From positions 595-64,594 of the forward strand of contig NZ_JVMD01000033.1 of the NCBI RefSeq assembly GCF_001056295.1: a DNA stretch of 64,000 nucleotides, written 5' to 3'. Below, piece by piece: positions 1-11,131 of the stretch. Numbering within the stretch: the first letter of the stretch is position 1; the number at the start of each line of letters is the position of its first letter. The stretch is from Corynebacterium halotolerans. Lineage in GTDB: Bacteria > Actinomycetota > Actinomycetes > Mycobacteriales > Mycobacteriaceae. The notes beneath the pieces are model-generated. The model saw only the letters and a program-made list of their open reading frames with translations. It did no database searches and had not been told where the DNA came from. Both the position numbers and the translations under genes were made by a program.

Positions 1-24
1 CCCGCCGCAGAAGCGGGCCGTAGA

Positions 25-936
25 GTGGGCGACACCAATCGAGACCCAGCTAGACCACGCGACGCCGCACACCCACGCGACACCGCAAACCGGACAGGGG
101 GCGAGGACGTGACGGAACCAGACGACCCGACCGATCCGGGGCGCCGCCCCGGCGCGGGACGACCCGGAGGAGACGACCCGGGCGCCGATGGGAGCTCGGG
201 CGGTGCCCGGGGCGGCGATGGCTTCGACACCGGTTACTCCCGGCCACCGGCTTGGAAGATGATTCTCGCGGCCGCCGCCGCAATCGCCGGACTCGGCGCC
301 TTCTTCTGGGCGATCGCCGTGCGTGGCCTGCCCGGCATCGCCATCGGCGCGGCATTCGGCGCCGCGGCGATCCTGCCGGCCGCATGGTGGCTGTGGCACG
401 AAATCCGCGAACGCCGCGCGGCGGTCGACCCGGATGCCCCCGCGGCCATGCTCGACCGGCGCTGGCGGTTCATCGCGCCCATCTCCGTCGTGCTGCTGGC
501 GCTCGGCGCCGTGCTCTCCGCCGCTCTACCCGACCCTGCCGAACGCCCGGCTCCCGAGCAGGAGGAGACCAGCTCGCACCGCAATCCGCCGAAACCGTCG
601 TCGAAGTCGAAGTCGAAGCCCCCGACAACCACGGAATCGGAATCGGAGGAGACCTCCACCTCGAGTTCGACGGAATCGAGCACGTCGGAGGACACGTCCA
701 CGTCGACGTCGTCAAGCGAATCCAGCCCGACCGGCAGCCCGACCTCGGAACCGACGCCGTCCCCCACGTCCGAGCCGACCTCCGAGCCCACCGCGACTTC
801 GCAACCGACCGCGACGTCCCAACCGACGGCGACCTCCCAACCGACCGTGACCTCCGAGCCGACGACGAGGACCACTACCGCGCAACCGACCCGGACCACG
901 ACCCCGCGGCCCACGGACCCGCCCGCCGTCCGCTGA
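25..936 (+). CDS. Membrane protein with Ser/Thr/Pro-rich repeat tail
   Basis: Family not recognised. From a GTG start the 303-aa product has a polar, Asp/Gly/Arg-rich N-terminus (1-72), three hydrophobic segments (about 79-98, 101-124 and 149-168) and a 130-residue low-complexity tail rich in Ser, Thr, Glu and Pro. The tail holds ATSQPT hexapeptides encoded by an 18-bp DNA repeat (about 790-855). I infer that the tail is a spacer that could be glycosylated or reach the cell wall. The start is uncertain because the first 70 codons are low complexity and the gene is close to the window edge. A long antisense frame on the other strand is rejected. Confidence 0.6.
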   Translation: MGDTNRDPARPRDAAHPRDTANRTGGEDVTEPDDPTDPGRRPGAGRPGGDDPGADGSSGGARGGDGFDTGYSRPPAWKMILAAAAAIAGLGAFFWAIAVRGLPGIAIGAAFGAAAILPAAWWLWHEIRERRAAVDPDAPAAMLDRRWRFIAPISVVLLALGAVLSAALPDPAERPAPEQEETSSHRNPPKPSSKSKSKPPTTTESESEETSTSSSTESSTSEDTSTSTSSSESSPTGSPTSEPTPSPTSEPTSEPTATSQPTATSQPTATSQPTVTSEPTTRTTTAQPTRTTTPRPTDPPAVR

Positions 937-1106
937 CGTCCGGCCGCGCCCCCCTCAACCACCGCCGCCTTCGCCAACTGCCGCCCACCCCGCCGACCGC
1001 GCCCATCCCGGCCATCCGGCGATGCGGGCGCGGTCGCGTCCATTAGGCTGTCTGAACGAACCGCCGGGCGAAAAGCGCCCGGCCACGCGACGAGGAGCCG
1101 ACGCAG

Positions 1107-2483
1107 ATGGACAGCGGCAAGGGCAGGGACGACGACAACGCCGGGCGCGGCATCGGGGACGACGCGCAGGACGCCGCCCCGAACGACGATCACGGCGCCG
1201 AGATGACCGACGCGGCCGCCGACCGCCACGTCGGCCCCGACTCCGACGAGCGCGCCGACCAGCACGTCGACGAGCCGATTGCCCAGGTCGAGGAAGCCGT
1301 CGCCGAGTCGCTCGACGGGCCGATCGGCACGGAGGAGATCTTCAAGGCGCACGAGGGCGGCAAGCTCATCACGGCGTCCACCCTCCCGCTGGACTCCACC
1401 CGCGACCTGTCCATCTCCTACACCCCCGGCGTCGCCCAGGTCTGCGAGGCCATCCACGACGACCCGAAGCTGACCCGCACCTACACGTGGACCGGCAACA
1501 ACGTCGCCATCATCTCCGACGGCACCGCGGTGCTCGGCCTCGGCGACATCGGCCCCAAGGCCGCGCTTCCCGTCATGGAGGGCAAGGCGCAGCTCTTCGG
1601 CCGCTTCGCCGGCCTCAACGCCGTGCCGATCGTCCTGGACACCACGGACCCCGACGAACTGGTGGACACCATCGCCCGCCTCGCGCCGTCCTTCGGCGGC
1701 ATCAACCTCGAGGACATCTCGGCGCCGCGGTGCTTCGACATCGAGCGCCGCCTGGACGAGAGGCTGGACATCCCCGTCTTCCACGACGACCAGCACGGCA
1801 CGGCCATCGTCATCACCGCCGGGCTGCGCAACGCCTGCGCGCTGACCGGCCGCCGCCTGGAAGACCTCAAGGTCGTCATCTCCGGCGCCGGCGCCGCAGG
1901 CGTGGCCACCACCCGCATGCTGCTGTCGGCCGGCGTCTCCGACATCGTCGTCGTCGACTCGCGCGGCATCATCCACGAGGGCCGCGAACCCCTCAACGAC
2001 GTCAAGGCCACCCTGGCCGAGCTGACCAACCCGCGCGGCCTCAGCGGCACCATCTCCGACGCCCTCGACGGCGCCGACGCGTTCATCGGCGTCTCCGCCG
2101 GCCACCTCAACTCCGAGCAGGTCGCCCGGATGGCCGAAGGCCCGTTCCTGTTCTCCCTGGCCAACCCGAACCCGGAGATCCCCCAGAAGATCGCCCTGGA
2201 ATACGGCTCCGTCGTGGCCACCGGCCGGTCGGACTACCCGAACCAGATCAACAACGTCCTGGCCTTCCCGGGCATCTTCAAGGGGGCGCTGAACGCCGGC
2301 GCCAAGCGCATCACCAAGTCGATGAAACTTGCCGCCACCCGCGCGATCGCCGCCGTCGCCGCCGAGGATCTGCGCCCCGACTACATCGTCCCGTCGCCGC
2401 TGGACCCCCGCGTCGCGCCGGCCGTCGCCGCCGCGGTGGAAGTCGCCGCCCGCAATGACTCGACGTCGGGGGCATCCCGCTAA
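1107..2483 (+). CDS. malE: NAD(P)-dependent malic enzyme
   Basis: Oxidative decarboxylation of malate to pyruvate in the cytosol, linking the TCA cycle to pyruvate and NAD(P)H. Family signatures are all visible: SYTPGVAQVC with the catalytic Tyr (near 105), GPKAALPVMEGKAQLF with the catalytic Lys, the metal-binding FHDDQHGTA, and a Rossmann motif ISGAGAAGVA. The conserved domain begins only near residue 74. The first ~70 residues are a very acidic Asp/Ala-rich extension, whereas the C. glutamicum enzyme has about 390 residues. The ATG at 1107 has a GAGGAG box upstream; an internal start is possible. The next gene begins 11 bases after the stop. Confidence 0.93.
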   Translation: MDSGKGRDDDNAGRGIGDDAQDAAPNDDHGAEMTDAAADRHVGPDSDERADQHVDEPIAQVEEAVAESLDGPIGTEEIFKAHEGGKLITASTLPLDSTRDLSISYTPGVAQVCEAIHDDPKLTRTYTWTGNNVAIISDGTAVLGLGDIGPKAALPVMEGKAQLFGRFAGLNAVPIVLDTTDPDELVDTIARLAPSFGGINLEDISAPRCFDIERRLDERLDIPVFHDDQHGTAIVITAGLRNACALTGRRLEDLKVVISGAGAAGVATTRMLLSAGVSDIVVVDSRGIIHEGREPLNDVKATLAELTNPRGLSGTISDALDGADAFIGVSAGHLNSEQVARMAEGPFLFSLANPNPEIPQKIALEYGSVVATGRSDYPNQINNVLAFPGIFKGALNAGAKRITKSMKLAATRAIAAVAAEDLRPDYIVPSPLDPRVAPAVAAAVEVAARNDSTSGASR

Positions 2484-2494
2484 ACTCATCTCAC

Positions 2495-3391
2495 ATGAGA
2501 AGACCCCTCGCCGCCGCCGCGGCAACGCTGGCGGCCGCATTGACGATGGGACTGGCCGGCTGCGTCACCAACGACGAAGGCGGACATCCCGACGGGTGGG
2601 AACCGGTCACCCCGGCAGCCGTGCCCGAACTGGCGGACAGGGTGCCGGAGGCCATTCGCGCCCGCGGCACCATCTCCATCGGCACGAACCCGACGTTCGC
2701 GCCGCTGGAGTTCAAGGACTCGCGCGGGCAGAAGATCGGCTTCGACCTCGACCTCGCCCGGGCCGCCGCCGGCGTGCTGGGCCTGGAGCTCGACGTCCGG
2801 GAACAGGACTTCACGCTGATCCTGCCGTCGATCTCCGCGGGCACCGTCGATTTCGGCGCGTCCGGGTTCACCAGCAACGAGGAACGCCGCCGGACGTACG
2901 ACTTCGTCGACTACCTGGACACCGGCCTGCAGTGGGCGCGCCCGGCGGGCTCGACCATCACGCCCGACGACGCCTGCGGCCGCGAAATTTCCGTCCAGCG
3001 CGGCACCGTCGCCGAGATGGAGGATCTGCCGGCGCGCAGCGACGCCTGCGTATCCGCCGGAAAGCCGCCGATCAAGCGTCTGGCGTACCAGGACGCCGGC
3101 ACCGCCGCCACCGCCGTCGTGCTCGGCCGCGCCGACGCGATGGCCGCCGACTCCCCCGTCTCCGCATGGGCGGTCGGCCGCGCGGACGGAAAGCTGGAGC
3201 TGGCCGGCGGCATCTACGACGGCGCTCCCTTCGGCTGGCCGGTGCCGAAGGGCTCCGAGTTGGCGCCGCTGCTGGCCGACGCCCTGCAGCACCTCATCGA
3301 CACCGGTGAATACGAGCGCATCCTGCACATGTGGGGGCTCGACGACGGCGCCGTGAACCAGGCGCGGATCAATGGAGAGGACATCCGATGA
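2495..3391 (+). CDS. Amino-acid ABC transporter substrate-binding lipoprotein
   Basis: Extracytoplasmic solute receptor of a polar amino-acid importer, anchored by a lipid. The 298-aa protein starts with an Arg-rich n-region, a hydrophobic core and the lipobox LAGC (acylated Cys23). The mature part is an SBP_bac_3 domain (ISIGTNPTFAPLEF near the start, then a periplasmic-binding fold). There is no Shine-Dalgarno sequence. A TAAACT hexamer made from the malE stop codon lies eight bases upstream, so the message may be leaderless. The stop overlaps the permease start (ATGA). The substrate cannot be read from sequence; glutamate/glutamine or another polar amino acid is likely. Confidence 0.9.
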   Translation: MRRPLAAAAATLAAALTMGLAGCVTNDEGGHPDGWEPVTPAAVPELADRVPEAIRARGTISIGTNPTFAPLEFKDSRGQKIGFDLDLARAAAGVLGLELDVREQDFTLILPSISAGTVDFGASGFTSNEERRRTYDFVDYLDTGLQWARPAGSTITPDDACGREISVQRGTVAEMEDLPARSDACVSAGKPPIKRLAYQDAGTAATAVVLGRADAMAADSPVSAWAVGRADGKLELAGGIYDGAPFGWPVPKGSELAPLLADALQHLIDTGEYERILHMWGLDDGAVNQARINGEDIR

Positions 3392-4361
3392 CGGAGACGA
3401 AGACCGGCTTCCGCCGCGAGCCGACCGAGCGCGAACTCGACGCTCCCATCAAGGCCAAGCCGCTGCCCCACCCGGGCCGGTGGATCGGCGCCGCCATTCT
3501 GCTGGCGCTGGCCGCGTGGTTCGTCATCGGCGCCGCCCGCAACGAGGCCTACCACTGGGACGTGTACTTCCGGTACCTGCTGGACACGCGCATCGCGACG
3601 GCCGCGCTGCACACGCTGGCGCTGACCGTGCTGGCGATGCTCATCGGCATCCTCGGCGGCGCGCTGATCGCCGTGCTGCGCATGTCGGATAACCCGGTGC
3701 TGTCCTCGGTGTCGTGGCTGTACCTGTGGATCTTCCGCGGCACCCCGGTCTACGTGCAGCTGGTGTTCTGGGGCCTGATGGGCACGATCTACAGCTCGGT
3801 CAGCGTCGGCTTCGCCGAGATCGACCTGCAGACCGCGCTGCAGAACACCTTCCTGCTCGCCGTGCTGGGCCTGGGCCTCAACGAGGCCGCCTACATGGCC
3901 GAGATCGTCCGCGCCGGCATCCAGGCCGTCCCGGAGGGCCAGACGGAGGCGTCGAAGGCCCTGGGCATGAGCTGGAGCCAGACCATCCGCCGCACGATCC
4001 TGCCGCAGGCGATGCGCATCATCATCCCGCCGACGGGCAACGAGTTCATTTCGCTGCTCAAGACCACGTCGCTGGTCGTCGCCGTGCCCTACACGGCGGA
4101 GCTGTACGGCCGCGCCACGGACATCGCCAACGAGCTGTTCCTGCCGGTGCCGATGCTCCTGGTCGCCGCCACGTGGTACCTGGCCATCACGTCGGTCCTG
4201 ATGGTCGGCCAGCATTACCTGGAGAAGCACTTCGCCAAGGGCGCCACGCGCCATCTCACCGCCCGCCAGCTCGCGGCGCTCGCCGACGCGGAGGGCGTGC
4301 CCCCGATGAACGCCCGCGTCGTGGAGAAGTCCGAGCGCGCCAACTACGAGGAGGATCAGCG

Positions 4362-4365
<4 letters not shown>
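3388..4365 (+). CDS. Amino-acid ABC transporter permease
   Basis: Inner-membrane subunit (325 aa) of the importer whose receptor and ATPase flank it. I chose ATG 3388 because it overlaps the previous stop as ATGA and has GGAGAGG just upstream; the open frame extends further 5' without support. An N-terminal polar stretch is followed by about five to six hydrophobic segments. The EAA loop that docks the ATPase is clear ([20 protein letters not shown], then T-E-A-S-K-A-L-G). HisM/GlnP family (TIGR01726-type). The C-terminus is polar. Confidence 0.92.
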
Positions 4366-5225
<860 letters not shown>

Positions 5226-5240
5226 CGGGACGAGCCCGCC

Positions 5241-5996
5241 CTAGATCATCCCGGCGACGCCGCGCACCAGCGTCACCGCCGCCCCCGTGGAGGCGATGAT
5301 CAGCGCGAGCCGCCGGGCCTTGCGGGCGTCGGTGCGCGCGGCGATGCGCGTGCCGATCTTCAGCCCGACGACCATCGCCACGATCCCGATCGCCCACAGG
5401 TGCCACGGCGCGGTCGGGATCAGCGGTTCCTCCGCCGAGATCTCCTTCGCCGCCAGCGACACCGCCCCGGCTATGAAGAACAGGGGCTGCAGCGTCGCCG
5501 CGAACGTCTTCTGGGGCCACCGGCTCGCCTGCGCGTACACGGTGATCGCGGGCCCGGCGATGCCGGCCAGCGTGTTCATGAAACCGCCGGCCGCGCCGGA
5601 GGCCATGGCGTAGCCCTTGCCGTCGACGCGCATGTGGTCCGGCATGAAGGTGGTGACGGTCAGCCCCACCAGAACGAGCGCGCCGACGATGACCTGCAGC
5701 GGCGCCGTCGGCGTCGAATGCACCACCCACGCGCCGGGGATCGCCCCGGCCAGCATCAGCGGCCCGATCAGCCAGAACTTCCGCCAGTCGACGTTGTCGC
5801 GCACCGACGCCGTCTGGAACACGGCGTTGACGGCCGCCAGGACGTTGATGATCAGCACGCCGGCGACGGGGCCGATGAGCAGGCTCAGCACCGGGGCGCC
5901 GATCAGCCCCAGGCCCATGCCGGATACGCGCTGCAGACACGAGCCCAGCAGCGCCACCAGCGCAATGACGAGCAACGCCCACGTCGAAAGGTCCAT
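5241..5996 (-). CDS. TSUP-family (TauE/SafE) membrane exporter
   Basis: A 251-aa polytopic membrane protein of the sulfite exporter TauE/SafE (TSUP) family, which moves small anions such as sulfite, sulfonates or organosulfur compounds; the substrate here is unknown. About eight hydrophobic segments are visible. The N-terminal LLGSCLQRVSGMGLGLIGAP and a matching inner repeat are family hallmarks. Start ATG 5996. It ends convergently with the ABC operon, with only 15 bases between the stops. It lies downstream of gdhA on the same strand but beyond two hairpins, so co-transcription is doubtful. Confidence 0.82.
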   Translation of the reverse strand: MDLSTWALLVIALVALLGSCLQRVSGMGLGLIGAPVLSLLIGPVAGVLIINVLAAVNAVFQTASVRDNVDWRKFWLIGPLMLAGAIPGAWVVHSTPTAPLQVIVGALVLVGLTVTTFMPDHMRVDGKGYAMASGAAGGFMNTLAGIAGPAITVYAQASRWPQKTFAATLQPLFFIAGAVSLAAKEISAEEPLIPTAPWHLWAIGIVAMVVGLKIGTRIAARTDARKARRLALIIASTGAAVTLVRGVAGMI

Positions 5997-6066
5997 GGGC
6001 GGGAATGTTACCTCCCGCCGATGGGCCCCTCGGCGTGGGCGTCGGGCCGTCGTGAAGCGGAGCAAA

Positions 6067-6108
6067 CGCCGGCGGGAAAGCCGGCGCAAACCCCGGGGAA
6101 AACCCGGG
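6067..6108 (-). terminator. Tandem hairpins downstream of gdhA
   Basis: Two GC-rich inverted repeats lie side by side: CGCCGGC / GCCGGCG around a GGGAAA loop (6067-6086) and CCCGGG / CCCGGG around GAAAA (6092-6108). They begin eight bases after the gdhA stop. No clear U-tract follows on the minus strand, so this could be a terminator or an mRNA 3' stabiliser. Confidence 0.45.
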
Positions 6109-6115
6109 CGGACCG

Positions 6116-7459
<1,344 letters not shown>

Positions 7460-7776
7460 CTATTCACCTTTCTTCGCGCCCGTCCGGCGCACCTGCTCGA
7501 CGGCGGGCCTGGGCCTGCCGAATCGCGGGACCGCGCGCGAGGCGCCGGCCGGGACGGGGAGATGGTTTTTACCAAAGGGCATTCTTTCATGCCCAACGCC
7601 TTCACGGAAACGCGCCGGGCACGTTCCCGTAACAACGCCCCCTGCCGTCACCCCCATTGAAGGAGGGTGCAAATGACCCGGAAATGGGCGGGAAACTGCC
7701 GCGAAACATGCCCGTAACATCGGGCTCGCTTTTCCCCGGGCGGGCGTGCTTTGCGACGTCCCGGCGTGAAACGCGT
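7460..7776. other. gdhA upstream region, no gene
   Basis: The 363-base gap from gdhA to the next gene carries no convincing reading frame. It holds the gdhA ribosome-binding site (AGGTGA near 7465-7470, minus strand), an A/T-richer stretch at 7564-7590 that may contain the promoter, the half-site array at 7681-7718, one copy of an over-represented 11-mer (7748-7758), and the terminator hairpin of the downstream gene. I could not place a -10/-35 pair for gdhA with confidence. Confidence 0.5.
7681..7718. promoter_or_regulatory. GlnR-type half-site array upstream of gdhA
   Basis: Four pentamers recur at an exact 11-bp spacing: GAAAT (7681), GAAAC (7692), GAAAC (7703) and GTAAC (7714), each separated by six bases. 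This is the a-site/b-site geometry of actinobacterial GlnR boxes (GTnAC-n6-GAAAC). Similar pairs occur before ureA and the NCS1 permease. I infer OmpR-type GlnR or a comparable nitrogen regulator; C. glutamicum itself uses AmtR. The array lies about 220 bases from the gdhA start, which is far for direct repression. Confidence 0.5.
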
Positions 7777-7807
7777 CACGCCCGCCCCCGGGAAGAGGGC
7801 GGGCGTG
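7777..7807 (-). terminator. Hairpin terminator after the 127-aa gene
   Basis: A perfect 11-bp inverted repeat CACGCCCGCCC / GGGCGGGCGTG encloses a 9-base loop, 15 bases past the stop of the minus-strand gene at 7823. A short T-rich stretch (ACGCGTTTCAC) follows on the minus strand. Strong stem, modest U-tract. Confidence 0.6.
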
Positions 7808-7822
7808 TTCGGGCGGTGCGGG

Positions 7823-8206
7823 TCAGGGCCGGACGGCGACGCTCCAGGGGTAGCGGGCGACTTCTTCGAGCATGTCGTCGAATTCGCGGAGCACGGGATC
7901 GTCGGGAAGCTGGGCCGCCGGGGTGAGCAGGCGGGACAGGTCCATGGTCAGCGAATTGAGCGAGCCTTGGAGACCCGCGATGTCGAGCGTGTAGCGGCGC
8001 ATCTCGCGGTCGCCGAGGGGCACGTCGGGGTTTTCGCGCTCCCACTGCTCGAGCAGCTGCTCGTCGGCGGGGGCATCGGAGACGATGACGTCCGAGTTGG
8101 AGATCTTGCCCTCGGATTCCAGCTGACCCAGCCGGGCGGCGAAGGCGCGGGCGAGATCGTCGGCGTCGGCGGGCGGAACGAGGCAATCGAAAACGATGGC
8201 AGACAT
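7823..8206 (-). CDS. Conserved hypothetical protein, 127 aa
   Basis: I do not recognise this family. It is a soluble, acidic 127-aa protein with no signal peptide or membrane segment. It begins with an alternating hydrophobic strand (SAIVFDCLVPPADADDLARA) and continues with helices rich in Leu, Asp and Glu. ATG 8206 is preceded at exactly six bases by TACCCT on the minus strand, which points to a leaderless message. It is a single gene, ended by its own hairpin. Coding-like composition and a neat promoter and terminator support a real gene. Confidence 0.65.
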   Translation of the reverse strand: MSAIVFDCLVPPADADDLARAFAARLGQLESEGKISNSDVIVSDAPADEQLLEQWERENPDVPLGDREMRRYTLDIAGLQGSLNSLTMDLSRLLTPAAQLPDDPVLREFDDMLEEVARYPWSVAVRP

Positions 8207-8358
8207 GCGGTAAGGGTACCCTCACAGGTCGGCGGGCGCCACGGCCTCCCCTGCCCTCGCGCCGGCCCCAAGGTGCCCGCGCCGCCGTCGCCCCCGTCCA
8301 CGCCGCCGTCGCCCCCGCCCGCCAGGTGTTCGGCGCGCGTTTCCTCCAAGATGGGGGA

Positions 8359-9693
8359 ATGAGCCCACGACACGCGGACGCACGCCCCGAACGCCACGGC
8401 GCAACGGATGACGACTCCCGGGGCGCGGGCATCGACGGACGGGGCGCGGTCGTCGATCCCGGATTCACGGTCATCTGCTGCCCCGACAGTTTCAAGGGCA
8501 CCGCGACCGCCCGCGAAGCCGCCGACGCGATGGCCGCCGGGGTCCGCGACGCCGGGGCCCGCGCGATCGCCGCGCCCATGGCCGACGGCGGCGAAGGGAC
8601 GGCGGAGTTGCTGGCCGCGGCGTGGGCGGCGACGGATTCCGAAGATGCGGAGGAGTCCGCGAAGGAAATCGACGGCGCCGGCCGTTCGGCGATCGCCCAC
8701 GCGGAGGTCGTCAACGCGGCGGTCGCCCACGACGTCGCGACGGTCGACGCCATCGGCCGGCCGATCACGGCGCGATGGTGGGAGCCGGCGCCGGGCCGGG
8801 CGGTGCTCGACCTCGCCTCCGCATCCGGTCTGCCCGCCGTCGCCGACGCCCCGGACGCGCTCGGCGCGTCGACGTTCGGGACCGGCGAAGTCATCCTCGA
8901 CGCCCTCGCCCACGGCGCCACGGACATCACGGTGTGCCTCGGCGGTTCCGCGACGACGGACGGCGGCGCCGGCCTGATCACGGCCCTCGGCGCCCGGGTC
9001 CTGGGCGATGCGCAAGACCCGGACGATGCACAAGACCCGGGCGGCGGGGCCCTCGCCCGGGCCACCCGGATCGATTTCGCCGCCCTCGATCCCAGGGCCC
9101 GGCGCGCCCGGTGGACGCTGGTCCTCGACGTCACCACCCCGCCCCGCGACGCCCCGTCGGTGTTCGGACCGCAAAAGGGCGCGACGCCGGAGCAAGTCGA
9201 GCAGCTCACCGGGGCGCTGCTGAACTGGTGCCGGATCTGCGGCGTCGATCCCGGCGAACCCGGCTACGGCGCGGCGGGCGCGACCCCGGTCGGCATCGCG
9301 GCCCTCGTCGCGGCGGGCGATGGCACCGGCCGTCCGACCATCGAGCGCGGCGCTCCCCTGCTCGCCCGCGCCACGGGCCTCGACCACGCGCTCACCGACG
9401 GCACCGCCGACCTCATCCTCACCGGCGAAGGGTCCGTCGACGCCCAAAGCCACGTGGGCAAGGTCGTCGGGTGGATCGTCGACGCCGCGGCGGAACACGC
9501 GCCGGGCGGGCGCACCACGCCGGTCCACGTGATCGGCGGCAGGGTCGACGAGGGCGCGGCCGTCGTCAAGCGCGCACATGCGGCAACCGCACTGCCGGGC
9601 CCTCCGGAACGGACCCGGGAACAGTTGCGGCGCGCGGCATATGACGCCACCCTCCGCGCCGCGCGGACGGCGGGGCGGGCGCGGCGGCCGTAA
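8359..9693 (+). CDS. glxK: Glycerate kinase
   Basis: ATP-dependent phosphorylation of D-glycerate (GlxK/GckA-type, glycerate kinase type 1). ATG 8359 gives 444 aa, with GGGGG just upstream; the frame is open a little further 5'. Typical elements: CCPDSFKGTATAREAADAMA near residue 40, the substrate-binding MADGGEGT, CLGGSATTDGGAGL in the middle, and the late TGEGSVDAQS. The first ~35 residues are a polar extension. The gene's TAA stop forms part of the -10 hexamer of the next gene. Confidence 0.88.
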   Translation: MSPRHADARPERHGATDDDSRGAGIDGRGAVVDPGFTVICCPDSFKGTATAREAADAMAAGVRDAGARAIAAPMADGGEGTAELLAAAWAATDSEDAEESAKEIDGAGRSAIAHAEVVNAAVAHDVATVDAIGRPITARWWEPAPGRAVLDLASASGLPAVADAPDALGASTFGTGEVILDALAHGATDITVCLGGSATTDGGAGLITALGARVLGDAQDPDDAQDPGGGALARATRIDFAALDPRARRARWTLVLDVTTPPRDAPSVFGPQKGATPEQVEQLTGALLNWCRICGVDPGEPGYGAAGATPVGIAALVAAGDGTGRPTIERGAPLLARATGLDHALTDGTADLILTGEGSVDAQSHVGKVVGWIVDAAAEHAPGGRTTPVHVIGGRVDEGAAVVKRAHAATALPGPPERTREQLRRAAYDATLRAARTAGRARRP

Positions 9694-9696
9694 TCT
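9691..9696 (+). promoter_or_regulatory. -10 hexamer TAATCT for a leaderless mRNA
   Basis: TAATCT ends exactly six bases before ATG 9703, so transcription would start at or next to the A of the start codon. The hexamer includes the stop codon of glycerate kinase. No -35 is evident. Confidence 0.45.
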
Positions 9697-9702
9697 GGGG
9701 GC

Positions 9703-11052
9703 ATGCAGGAAATCGGAACGCCCTTGGTCACGCTGGCGGACGGCACCGTCAAGCAGCTCAACCCATTCTCCGGCACCCAGGTGTGGACCGTCCCGGGCCG
9801 CGGCAACCGCCCGCTGGGCATCTCGCGCCCCGACCCGAAGCCGCTGACCGACGCCGATTTCACCTCGCGCGACGCGTTCGGCTCCGCCAACGCCCTGCAG
9901 ACGCCGCCGGAGAAGGCCCGCGTCGTCCGCGACGATTCCTCCCCCACCGGTTTCCGCACCATCTACGGCGTCCTGCCCGGCCAGATCAACGAGACTCGGG
10001 CGGAGTTCCGGCGGGTGCCCAATCTCTTCGAGATCGTCAGCTACGGCTACTGGGCCGCCAACTACGACTTCATGCCGGATGACGAGACCCGCGAGCGCAT
10101 GGCCGCGTACCTCGCCGATCCCGCCGGCCGCGATCACGTGCTGGCGATCGTGCGCACGCGCCTGAAGGCCGGCGGCATGGCGCCCGAGGCGGTCGCGGAG
10201 CTTTCCGACGGCGAGCTGCTCGAGCATGCGCCCGGCTACTTCGCCGGCGGCCACGACGTGATCATCGCGCGGCGGCATTTCGTGGACGGGGCGACGCGCG
10301 ACGACCAGTTGGCGTCGTCCGGCACGCTGACCGTCGACGAGCACCGGGCGTTCATCGGCTTCACCGTGGAATCGATGGCCGACCTGTACCGCCGCAACCG
10401 CTACGTGCGCTACGTCGCGGCGTTCCAGAACTGGCTCAAGCCGGCCGGCGCGAGCTTCGACCACCTGCACAAGCAGCTGGTGGCCATCGACGAGCACGGC
10501 GAGCAGCTGGAGCGGGAGATCAGCCGCCTGCGCGAGAACCCGAACATGTACAACGAGTTCGCGGTGGATTACGCGGCGCGGCACAACCTGGTCATCGCGG
10601 AAAACGACCATGCGGTGGCGTTCGCGGGGTTCGGGCACCGCTACCCCACCCTCGAGATCCACTCGAAGTCGCCGACGTGCGAGCCGTGGCGGCAGCGGCC
10701 CGAGGAGATCGCCGGCATGAGCGACCTGCTCCACGCCTGCCATGCCGCCGCCGGCCCCGACGTGCCGTGCAACGAGGAGTGGCACCACCGGCCCATCGAC
10801 CTCGACGTGCGCATGCCGTGGCGGGTGATGATCAAGTGGCGCGTGTCCAACCTCGCCGGCTTCGAGGGCGGCACGAAGATCTACCTGAACACCATCTCCC
10901 CGCAGGACCTGCGCGACCGCGTGGTGCCGCAGCTCTACCGACTGCGCGACGAACGCCGCATCGCCGGCGACATCCGCATCGCCGTCGAATGCGAATGCCG
11001 CCCCAACTCCCTGCACTACAACCCGAAGGTGTCCAAAGAGTCGCGGCTGTAG
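9703..11052 (+). CDS. DUF4921-like, GalT-related HIT-fold protein
   Basis: A 449-aa cytosolic protein resembling galactose-1-phosphate uridylyltransferases. Visible: an N-terminal Asn/Pro-rich region (QLNPFSGTQVWTVPGRGNRP), a central histidine motif SFDHLHKQLVAID near residue 250 that corresponds to the HxHxQ of the HIT superfamily, and a C-terminal LAGFEGGTKIYLNTISPQDL segment. Actinobacterial proteins of this type are filed as DUF4921. The reaction is unknown; a nucleotidyl transfer or hydrolysis is plausible. It stands alone between glycerate kinase and the urease operon. Confidence 0.65.
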   Translation: MQEIGTPLVTLADGTVKQLNPFSGTQVWTVPGRGNRPLGISRPDPKPLTDADFTSRDAFGSANALQTPPEKARVVRDDSSPTGFRTIYGVLPGQINETRAEFRRVPNLFEIVSYGYWAANYDFMPDDETRERMAAYLADPAGRDHVLAIVRTRLKAGGMAPEAVAELSDGELLEHAPGYFAGGHDVIIARRHFVDGATRDDQLASSGTLTVDEHRAFIGFTVESMADLYRRNRYVRYVAAFQNWLKPAGASFDHLHKQLVAIDEHGEQLEREISRLRENPNMYNEFAVDYAARHNLVIAENDHAVAFAGFGHRYPTLEIHSKSPTCEPWRQRPEEIAGMSDLLHACHAAAGPDVPCNEEWHHRPIDLDVRMPWRVMIKWRVSNLAGFEGGTKIYLNTISPQDLRDRVVPQLYRLRDERRIAGDIRIAVECECRPNSLHYNPKVSKESRL

Positions 11053-11080
11053 GGCGATGCTTTACGACGCTCGCCGATTC

Positions 11081-11107
11081 GCAACTATGTCGTAACATCC
11101 CGGAAAT
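11081..11107. promoter_or_regulatory. GlnR-type half-sites upstream of ureA
   Basis: GCAAC (11081), GTAAC (11092) and GAAAT (11103) follow each other with exact six-base spacers, the same 11-bp geometry as upstream of gdhA. The GTAAC-n6-GAAAT pair fits the GlnR a/b consensus with one mismatch. The box ends 24 bases before ureA. A role in nitrogen-dependent urease expression is inferred. Confidence 0.5.
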
Positions 11108-11131
11108 CCCGCCCCGGTAGTCCTGGGGGAC

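Noticed and set aside
234..2540. 768-aa minus-strand open frame opposite the membrane protein and malic enzyme
   Set aside because: Antisense shadow of two supported genes; Val/Gly/Asp-rich periodic composition typical of high-GC reverse frames, no known domain.
7948..11016. 1022-aa minus-strand open frame across glycerate kinase and the GalT-like gene
   Set aside because: Shadow frame; it covers two genes with clear family motifs on the plus strand and also the start of a minus-strand gene in another frame.
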